Shown: positions 7,985-12,112 of the stretch, in pieces
Position numbering within the stretch: the stretch's first letter is position 1
How the letters are laid out: each line of letters begins with the position of its first letter
DNA from: an uncultured Lachnospiraceae bacterium
GTDB taxonomy: Bacteria > Bacillota > Clostridia > Lachnospirales > Lachnospiraceae
DNA length: 12,112 nucleotides
NCBI GenBank assembly: GCA_910577655.1
Contig: CAJTOW010000117.1
Location: 1-12,112 of the forward strand
Direction of reading: 5' to 3'
Notes under the pieces: generated by a model
Databases searched by the model: none
What the model was told of the DNA's origin: nothing
The model's input: only the letters and a program-made list of their open reading frames with translations
Translations under genes and position numbers: made by a program

Positions 7985-8013
7985 ATTATACCACGAAAGT
8001 CTGTTTTAGGTAA
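7985..8013 (-). promoter_or_regulatory. Extended -10 promoter for the activase
   Basis: On the minus strand a perfect TATAAT (7985-7990) is preceded by TGG, giving an extended -10. The -35 position, TTACCT (8008-8013), is weak and 17 bases away. The leader would be about 55 bases and ends with the AGGAG site of the TTG start. Confidence 0.65.
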
Positions 8014-8097
8014 CCATGTATTCTGTTTTTTCCTTATCTTGACAAAATTTTTACACGAGAGCCTTGATCACTTGTTACTATTTCACCATTTATCCAT

Positions 8098-8158
8098 GAA
8101 AAACTGGCCAAAAACAGTCTTACAAGTGAGCTTGATATCTGTTTTTGGCCAGTTTTTC
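8098..8158. terminator. Perfect 20-bp hairpin, terminator-shaped, after the DUF4230 gene
   Basis: Arms 8098-8117 and 8139-8158 pair exactly, around a 21-base loop beginning TCTTACAAGTGAGC. On the minus strand the GGCCAG stem end runs into TTTTTC, which fits an intrinsic terminator 15 bases past the DUF4230 stop. It is a sister of the hairpin at 4921-4981 and shares the CCCGCCCC flank, but clear element ends are missing here. Confidence 0.65.
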
Positions 8159-8173
8159 CCGCCCCATAATACT

Positions 8174-8851
8174 TCACCGGCCAGACACTTCCGCGTCAAA
8201 TAACACTTCAATATCATAGTCTCTGACATCATAAGAACCCAGCATAAAGTTCTCTACCAGTGTTATTGCATTGGCTTTCGCTTTGTCAAGCAATCCCCTG
8301 TCTATGGCCGCCTGCTCCTCGCTGTTTTTCAGCTCGGCAAATGAATCCGCAACATCTGTCACGCTAATAGGGTTAAAAATATTATTTTTCTCATCGTAAA
8401 GCTCAAAGCTGTTCTGGTCAACATCGGAACTGATAATTTCCGCTTCGGGAAGGGTAACGGTTATCTTCTTCGCCGCATCATCTTTATCAATCTGGATCCT
8501 GGTAAAATCAATTCCAGCCATAACCGTGCCATCATAGCTATAGATAAAGGTCGATGTTGTGAAGGGAATCTTGAATCCTTTGATGCTTCTTGAACTGTCT
8601 GCCCTTTCCACATGAGTATAGCTGTATTCTGCTGTACATAATTTCCCGATATTGGTCATGCTGGCCCGGATGGTTTCACCGGAAATCTCCACCTGCTTCT
8701 CAACTACCTTCTCGACCACCTTCTCAACAGGAATCTCCCTGATAACTGTTTTCACCTGCCTGCTGTAATAATATTTTGTCCCAAAAAACACAGCACAGCA
8801 AGCCAGAATAATGACCAGCAAAGTTAATGCAATATTGGCAATCTTTTTCAT
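8174..8851 (-). CDS. Membrane-anchored DUF4230 protein
   Basis: This 225-residue protein starts with two lysines and one hydrophobic helix (about residues 5-24), followed by charged repeats (IPVEKVVEKVVEKQVE, about 40-55) that may form a short coiled coil. The rest is predicted to lie outside the membrane. The body (SGETIRASMTNIGKLCTAEYSYTHVE, split here as the conserved N-terminal block, then KKITVTLPEAEI and the C-terminal KAKANAITLVENFM) fits DUF4230. Members of this family have no established function. AGTGAGG lies about 7 bases before the ATG at 8851. It is the second gene of a two-gene unit behind a 29-codon membrane peptide gene, 29 bases upstream, and is followed directly by a terminator-like hairpin. 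Confidence 0.85.
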   Translation of the reverse strand: MKKIANIALTLLVIILACCAVFFGTKYYYSRQVKTVIREIPVEKVVEKVVEKQVEISGETIRASMTNIGKLCTAEYSYTHVERADSSRSIKGFKIPFTTSTFIYSYDGTVMAGIDFTRIQIDKDDAAKKITVTLPEAEIISSDVDQNSFELYDEKNNIFNPISVTDVADSFAELKNSEEQAAIDRGLLDKAKANAITLVENFMLGSYDVRDYDIEVLFDAEVSGR

Positions 8852-8880
8852 TGGAATACCTCACTATAAACGAATTACTT

Positions 8881-8970
8881 TTATAACCACGCGGTTGCCA
8901 GTACAACCGAGTAAAACGCCGCAGTGATTACAGCCAGAGCACCGATCAGTGTCAGTAATGCTTTTTTCAT
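8881..8970 (-). CDS. 29-residue single-helix membrane peptide
   Basis: ATG at 8970 to TAA at 8881 encodes MKKALLTLIGALAVITAAFY followed by SVVLATAWL. A double lysine leads one hydrophobic helix covering almost the whole peptide. A strong GGGGAGAAAG ribosome binding site stands directly before the start, although the spacing is short. A promoter (9028-9056) lies about 50 bases upstream of the start, and the next gene, the DUF4230 protein, begins 29 bases downstream with a similar MKK start. This arrangement suggests a real small gene co-transcribed with DUF4230. It could be a membrane partner of that protein. A leader peptide or toxin-like peptide is also possible. No family is recognised. Confidence 0.6.
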   Translation of the reverse strand: MKKALLTLIGALAVITAAFYSVVLATAWL

Positions 8971-9027
8971 CTTTCTCCCCTTATTTAAGCCGATTTATAG
9001 TTTAACAATTTTTACAAAATCCTATTT

Positions 9028-9056
9028 AGTTTACCATATTTCGACATATATTTCAA
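9028..9056 (-). promoter_or_regulatory. Promoter of the small peptide-DUF4230 unit
   Basis: Minus strand TTGAAA (9051-9056), 17 bases of spacer, and TAAACT (9028-9033) preceded by TGG as an extended -10. The leader is about 50 bases. The promoter begins 3 bases beyond the end of the palindromic element at 9060. Confidence 0.6.
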
Positions 9057-9059
9057 TCA

Positions 9060-9205
9060 TTACTGTTCACGGGAGTGATGTTCCGGCAGGTACGCTCTGG
9101 AAAAAGTTTTCCCCGGATTGCGGGTTTCGGATGCAATCCGGGGAAAGCTTTTTTCAGAGCTGGTATCCGCCGGCCAAGAAAAAAGAGCCTGACCGTAGAC
9201 AGTAA
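9060..9205. mobile_element. 146-bp palindromic MITE-like element (family 1, copy B)
   Basis: The left end TTACTGTTCACGG (9060-9072) and right end CCGTAGACAGTAA (9193-9205) are inverted with two mismatches, and pairing extends to TTGTTAC-type bases on the right. The interior is a long hairpin (9094-9160) with weaker outer pairing (CCGGCAGG.TAC near 9083 and GTATCCGCCGG near 9163). The interior has nothing in common with copy A at 4864, so the two share ends only. It separates the metal-efflux operon from the DUF4230 unit. Confidence 0.55.
9094..9160. terminator. 28-bp hairpin, bidirectional intrinsic terminator candidate
   Basis: Arms 9094-9121 and 9133-9160 match over 28 bp with two differences, and both are G-U compatible in a plus-strand transcript. 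The loop is the 11 bases GGGTTTCGGAT. The GC-rich core (CCCCGGATTGC/GCAATCCGGGG) is followed by CTTTTTT on the plus strand and by AAAACTTTTT on the minus strand, so it can terminate in both directions. For the minus strand it would back up termination of the efflux operon. Confidence 0.65.
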
Positions 9206-9234
9206 CAATCTGTTATGATGCTGCAAGATCAGGC
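9176..9234 (-). terminator. Possible terminator after arsR overlapping the element end
   Basis: On the minus strand GCCTGA (9229-9234) can pair with TCAGGC (9187-9192), followed by TCTTTTTTCTT (9176-9186). The loop is long, 36 bases, with minor internal pairing, and contains the right end of the palindromic element. The U-tract is good but the stem is short, so the hairpin at 9094-9160 may do the work. Confidence 0.35.
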
Positions 9235-9257
9235 AGACAAATAACGCAGACCATTCC

Positions 9258-9620
9258 CTATTCTTCCTCAATATGCTCCAGCCCCTGGTCTATGATGGTC
9301 CGTACATGCCCGTCTGCCAGGGAGTAGAAGATGGACTTGCCCTCCCTGCGGCTCTTCACCAGTTTGTTCTGCTTGAGGATCTTCAGCTGATGGGAAATCG
9401 CCGACTGGGTCATGTTCAGGGCCTCTGCCAGATCGCAGACACACACCTCCGCCTCAAACAGTACAAACAGGATACGGATCCGGGTGGAATCGCCAAAGAC
9501 CTTGAACAGCTCTGCCAGATCATACAGCCGCTCCTCCTCCGGCATCTTCTCCTGAACCACCTTCAGCAGTTCTTCGTGGACTTCTGTAGTTTCACAGCAT
9601 TCGATCTCATATTCTGCCAA
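9258..9620 (-). CDS. ArsR/SmtB family metal-responsive repressor (CadC/SmtB-like)
   Basis: This 120-residue winged-helix repressor should release operator DNA when zinc, cadmium or lead binds. The recognition helix region reads MTQSAISHQLKIL. The alpha-3 site is present as CVCD (C60, C62, D63) with N-terminal C8 and C9, as in CadC. The alpha-5 zinc site is also complete: D103, H105, H116 and E119, with the SmtB spacing. Both metal sites being kept is notable. I chose the TTG at 9620 because AAGGAAGG is 8 bases upstream. A TTG at 9641 would add seven residues that overlap this site. It is the third gene of the HMA-ATPase-arsR operon, 125 bases after the ATPase, with no promoter of its own seen. 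The probable operator is at 11960-11979. Confidence 0.92.
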   Translation of the reverse strand: MAEYEIECCETTEVHEELLKVVQEKMPEEERLYDLAELFKVFGDSTRIRILFVLFEAEVCVCDLAEALNMTQSAISHQLKILKQNKLVKSRREGKSIFYSLADGHVRTIIDQGLEHIEEE

Positions 9621-9658
9621 ATATTTTACCTTCCTTTCCAAAGGTTATAACCATTCAT

Positions 9659-9674
9659 GTCCCCCTGAGGGGAC
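9659..9674. other. Short GC hairpin before arsR
   Basis: GTCCCC (9659-9664) and GGGGAC (9669-9674) pair perfectly around a 4-base loop, about 40 bases upstream of the preferred arsR start. It may protect or limit arsR mRNA, but it is short. Confidence 0.4.
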
Positions 9675-9688
9675 GGTATAGAGCAGCG

Positions 9689-9733
9689 GTCCAGACAAGC
9701 CATTCCCCGGGAAATACCCAGACCTGTCTGAAC
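9689..9733. other. 11-bp stem-loop between ATPase and arsR genes
   Basis: On the minus strand GTTCAGACAGG (9723-9733) pairs with CTTGTCTGGAC (9689-9699), 11 bp with two G-U pairs. The loop itself contains a near-palindrome around CCCGGGG. No U-tract follows, so it is not a standard terminator. It could be a processing or stabilising element that sets the repressor level relative to the pump. Confidence 0.45.
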
Positions 9734-9745
9734 TGTTACCTGAAA

Positions 9746-11617
9746 TTACAGATGCTTCACATTCAGGGCGCGAATCGCGTTAAGCACAGCGATCACCATG
9801 ACTCCCACATCTGCAAAGATAGCGATCCACATATTGGCGATGCCAATGGCACCCAGAACCAGGCATACCAGTTTGATGCCAATAGCAAAGTATATGTTTT
9901 CATATACAATACGGAGGCATTTGCGGGAGATCCGGATCGCCTTGGCGATCTTCACCGGGTCATCGTCCATAAGAACCACATCTGCTGCCTCAATGGCCGC
10001 ATCCGCGCCCAGAGCCCCCATGGCGATACCGATATCGGCCCGGGACAGCACCGGGGCATCATTAATCCCGTCTCCCACAAAGACCACCTTCTCCCTGGGG
10101 CCTGCGTCTTTGAGAAGGCTCTCCACCTTATCTACCTTATCTGCCGGAAGCAGCTCACTGTAAACCTGGTCAATACCCAGCTCCTCTGCCACCTGCCTTG
10201 CCGTCTCCTCCCGGTCTCCGGTCAGCATAACGGTCTTTCTGACTCCGGCCCGTTTCAAATCCTCCACAGCCTTTTTCGCCGTGGGCTTCATCTGATCGGC
10301 AATCAGGATATAACCGGCATATACACCTGCCACAGACAGATAGACCACTGTGCCTGGTTCCGGAAAGGCTTCACATGAGACACCCTGTCTGGCCATAAGT
10401 TTACCGTTGCCCGCTGCCACCTCCCGGCCATCCACTCTGGCGATAACCCCGTTGCCGCTGATCTCCTGAACATCCTGTACCCGGTTCTTGTCAAGCTCCT
10501 TTCCATAAGCCCTGCCCAGACTTCTGCTGATAGGATGGGTGGAATAGCTCTCCGCCAGAGCCGCATATTCCAAAAGCTGCTCCCTGCTCATACCCACCGG
10601 GCAGACCTTACTTACCTCAAAGACCCCCTGGGTCATAGTACCTGTCTTGTCAAATACCACATATCTGGCCTGGGAAAGGGTTTCCAGATAATTGGATCCC
10701 TTCACCAGTACGCCTGCATTGCTGGCGCCGCCGATTCCCGCGAAAAAGCTTAAGGGAATGCTGATAACCAGGGCGCAGGGACAGCTGATGACCAGGAAGG
10801 TCAGTGCCCTCATAACCCAGGCCCCCCACTGGGGCTCCATCCCCAGCACAAGCAGTCTCGTAACTGGCGGAAGAAATGCCAAAGCCACCGCTCCATAGCA
10901 GACTGCCGGGGTATAATACCTTGCAAATCTGGAAATAAAATTCTCCGAACGTGACTTCCTGGAGCTGGCATTCTCCACCAGCTCCAGAATCTTTGAAACG
11001 GTAGACTCCCCGAATTCTCTGGTGGTGCGGATCTTCAAAAGGCCCGACAGATTGATGCAGCCGCTGACCACCTCATCCCCGGTTTCCACATCCCGCGGGA
11101 CACTCTCTCCGGTCAGGGCGCTGGTATTTAACGTAGTCCGTCCTTCCACCACCACGCCGTCAATGGGGATCTTCTCCCCCGGCTGCACTACGATCACCGT
11201 GCCGACAGCTACCTCATCCGGATCCATCTGCTCCAGACTGCCGTCTGACGTCTCTATATTGGCATAGTCCGGACGGATGTCCATGAGCTCACTGATATTC
11301 CTGCGGCTTTTTCCGACTGCATAGCTCTGGAACAGCTCTCCGATCTGGTAGAACAGCATGACCGCGACACCTTCCTGGTACTCCCCCAGTGCGATGGCGC
11401 CTACTGTGGCCACAGCCATAAGGAAATTCTCATCAAACACCTGCCTGTTACAGATTCCCTTCCATGCCTTCCGGAGGATATCATAGCCAATGGTCAGATA
11501 AGGCACCATATACAGCACAAATTTCAGGTACCCCTCCACCGGAAGCAGCTCCAGGAGCACAATGCAGGCTGCCGCGGCCAGAATGCGGACCAGTACCTTT
11601 TTCTGTTTCTTATTCAT
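9746..11617 (-). CDS. P1B-2 type heavy-metal efflux ATPase (Zn2+/Cd2+/Pb2+, ZntA/CadA group)
   Basis: This 623-residue inner-membrane pump exports divalent heavy metals using ATP. Visible motifs are TGES (169-172, actuator), CPC (279-281, metal site in the sixth helix), DKTGT with phosphorylated D323, HP at 361-362, TGD at 466-468 and GDGIND at 515-520. K582 and D603 (FADVGVMV) in the last two helices match the lysine and aspartate that mark the zinc/cadmium/lead subgroup. Copper pumps lack this pair. The N-terminal HMA domain common in this family is missing. A separate HMA protein is encoded just upstream, which could replace it. Two N-terminal helices (about 10-46) are still present. AAGGAG lies only 2 bases before the ATG, an unusually tight spacing. 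It is the middle gene of the operon. Confidence 0.95.
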   Translation of the reverse strand: MNKKQKKVLVRILAAAACIVLLELLPVEGYLKFVLYMVPYLTIGYDILRKAWKGICNRQVFDENFLMAVATVGAIALGEYQEGVAVMLFYQIGELFQSYAVGKSRRNISELMDIRPDYANIETSDGSLEQMDPDEVAVGTVIVVQPGEKIPIDGVVVEGRTTLNTSALTGESVPRDVETGDEVVSGCINLSGLLKIRTTREFGESTVSKILELVENASSRKSRSENFISRFARYYTPAVCYGAVALAFLPPVTRLLVLGMEPQWGAWVMRALTFLVISCPCALVISIPLSFFAGIGGASNAGVLVKGSNYLETLSQARYVVFDKTGTMTQGVFEVSKVCPVGMSREQLLEYAALAESYSTHPISRSLGRAYGKELDKNRVQDVQEISGNGVIARVDGREVAAGNGKLMARQGVSCEAFPEPGTVVYLSVAGVYAGYILIADQMKPTAKKAVEDLKRAGVRKTVMLTGDREETARQVAEELGIDQVYSELLPADKVDKVESLLKDAGPREKVVFVGDGINDAPVLSRADIGIAMGALGADAAIEAADVVLMDDDPVKIAKAIRISRKCLRIVYENIYFAIGIKLVCLVLGAIGIANMWIAIFADVGVMVIAVLNAIRALNVKHL

Positions 11618-11691
11618 ATCTCCTTACACCTCTTCTCTTACATCAGAAGTCTGCCGCTGAAAGCTCTTCCTCCTCCCGGCCCTTGTCTGTT

Positions 11692-11910
11692 TTAGAAAAA
11701 GATCTCGCAATCATCCTCTACCTTCTTGCAGTTCTTTAATACGTCCTGCATCACTGCCTTGGGATCCGTCCCCTCTTCAAATTCCACGGACATCTTCAGC
11801 GCCATGAAATTCACCGTGGCCTCCTTCACCCCCGCCGTATTCCTGGCTGCTTCCTCCATCTTGTTGGCGCAGTTGGCACAATCCACTTCGATCTTGTAAG
11901 TCTTTTTCAT
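11692..11910 (-). CDS. Stand-alone heavy-metal-associated (HMA) domain protein
   Basis: This 72-residue cytosolic protein is a single HMA ferredoxin-like domain. The metal site is DCANC (D10, C11, C14). An aspartate before CxxC is typical of HMA domains of zinc/cadmium/lead pumps, whereas copper chaperones usually have a methionine at or near this place. Two further cysteines, C61 and C68, lie in the C-terminal tail and may add ligands. It likely delivers metal to, or senses it for, the ATPase encoded 74 bases downstream, which lacks this domain. AAAGGA lies 9 bases upstream of the ATG. It is the first gene after the operon promoter and operator. Annotation pipelines may label it a copper chaperone, but the context argues for zinc or cadmium. 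Confidence 0.9.
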   Translation of the reverse strand: MKKTYKIEVDCANCANKMEEAARNTAGVKEATVNFMALKMSVEFEEGTDPKAVMQDVLKNCKKVEDDCEIFF

Positions 11911-11959
11911 AATATTGATTCCTTTCTTGATTTATAAAATTTTGTCTTTTCATTCTCTC

Positions 11960-11979
11960 ATATGAACAATCATTCATAT
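11960..11979. promoter_or_regulatory. ArsR/SmtB-type operator
   Basis: ATATGAA (11960-11966) and TTCATAT (11973-11979) form a perfect 7-bp inverted repeat with a 6-base centre, the usual layout of operators bound by zinc- and cadmium-sensing ArsR repressors. It begins about 9 bases past the -10 box, so a bound repressor would block transcription start. The likely ligand protein is the ArsR encoded at the end of the same operon. Confidence 0.8.
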
Positions 11980-11988
11980 ATTGGTTCC

Positions 11989-12016
11989 ATTATACCACCC
12001 AATTGCCAAAAGTCAA
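11989..12016 (-). promoter_or_regulatory. Promoter of the HMA-ATPase-arsR operon
   Basis: Minus strand TTGACT (12011-12016), 16-base spacer, and perfect TATAAT (11989-11994) preceded by TGG, giving an extended -10. This is a near-consensus housekeeping promoter. The leader to the HMA gene is about 70 bases and includes the operator. Confidence 0.85.
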
Positions 12017-12058
12017 GTAAGGAATTACACAGCAACAGTTACCTTGGCCTATCCATTG

Positions 12059-12112
12059 TTACTGTTCACGGGGCGCATCTTCTTGTCTGGCTACGCCAGA
12101 CAAGAAGCATCG
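12059..12112. mobile_element. Family 1 palindromic element, copy C, cut by the window end
   Basis: TTACTGTTCACGGGG (12059-12073) repeats the ends of the elements at 4864 and 9060. A hairpin follows: CTTCTTGTCTGGC (12079-12091), loop TAC, and its exact complement (12095-12107). The last 28 bases match 4877-4904 at 25 positions, and two of the three differences compensate each other across the stem. The right end lies outside the window. Confidence 0.55.

Noticed and set aside
4921..8158. The two hairpins with similar loops as units of a CRISPR array
   Set aside because: They are 3 kb apart, self-complementary over 20 bp, and no regular repeat-spacer series or cas gene is present.
8172..8174. 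Complete family 1 element around the 8098-8158 hairpin
   Set aside because: A TTACTATTTCACC string at about 8075 resembles an element end, but the string on the other side (TACTTCACC near 8168) is in direct and not inverted orientation, so only the hairpin is claimed.
11692..11910. Reading the HMA protein as a CopZ copper chaperone
   Set aside because: The site is DCANC, and the adjacent pump has the K and D residues of the zinc/cadmium/lead subgroup and a CadC/SmtB-like repressor. A CsoR or CopY regulator is not present.

Overview
The window looks like chromosome from an anaerobic, moderately GC-rich Firmicute, most likely a Lachnospiraceae-type clostridium. This is judged from a methionine aminopeptidase with a SEC-C zinc tail, a double BadF/DUF2229 acyl-CoA dehydratase activase with its HgdB-like partner, clostridial ribosome binding sites, and TTG starts. 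The genus cannot be fixed from sequence alone. All ten supported full genes lie on the minus strand, so they are read from high to low coordinates. I see no tRNA, rRNA, CRISPR array, insertion sequence transposase or phage gene.

From the right end: (1) 12112-9258 is a zinc/cadmium/lead efflux operon. A strong extended -10 promoter with an ArsR/SmtB-type operator just downstream drives a 72-residue metal-binding HMA protein, a P1B-2 metal-efflux ATPase without its own N-terminal HMA domain, and last a CadC/SmtB-type ArsR repressor that keeps both known metal sites. The repressor probably controls its own operon. (2) 9056-8174 is a two-gene unit with its own promoter: a previously easy-to-miss 29-residue membrane peptide and a membrane-anchored DUF4230 protein. 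(3) 8013-3474 is the redox pair: a 972-residue activase with two ASKHA ATPase domains and a DUF2229 domain, then a 427-residue HgdB-like iron-sulfur protein. Together they form an ATP-driven low-potential electron-transfer module of unknown substrate. (4) 3435-232 holds a run of maintenance genes: an AlkD-type DNA alkylation repair protein, an amidohydrolase, methionine aminopeptidase and a Nudix hydrolase. At the far left (47-1) a further gene may begin.

The most unusual content is between the genes. Most of the larger intergenic gaps, apart from the leader of map, hold palindromic repeats of at least two families. One family has ends reading TTACTGTTCACGGG in inverted orientation (4864-4999, 9060-9205 and a copy cut by the window end at 12059). 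Its interiors are different long hairpins. Two 20-bp hairpins (4921-4981 and 8098-8158) and two 7-bp hairpins (4877-4893 and 12085-12101) differ between copies only by compensated base-pair changes, which points to selection on, or repeated renewal of, structure. A second family (158-224 and 803-842) shares a 22-base arm. The elements sit just 3' of stop codons and several are shaped like bidirectional terminators. They look like non-autonomous, possibly transposase-mobilised repeats reused as gene-end structures. One sits exactly at the junction between the activase and the HgdB-like gene.
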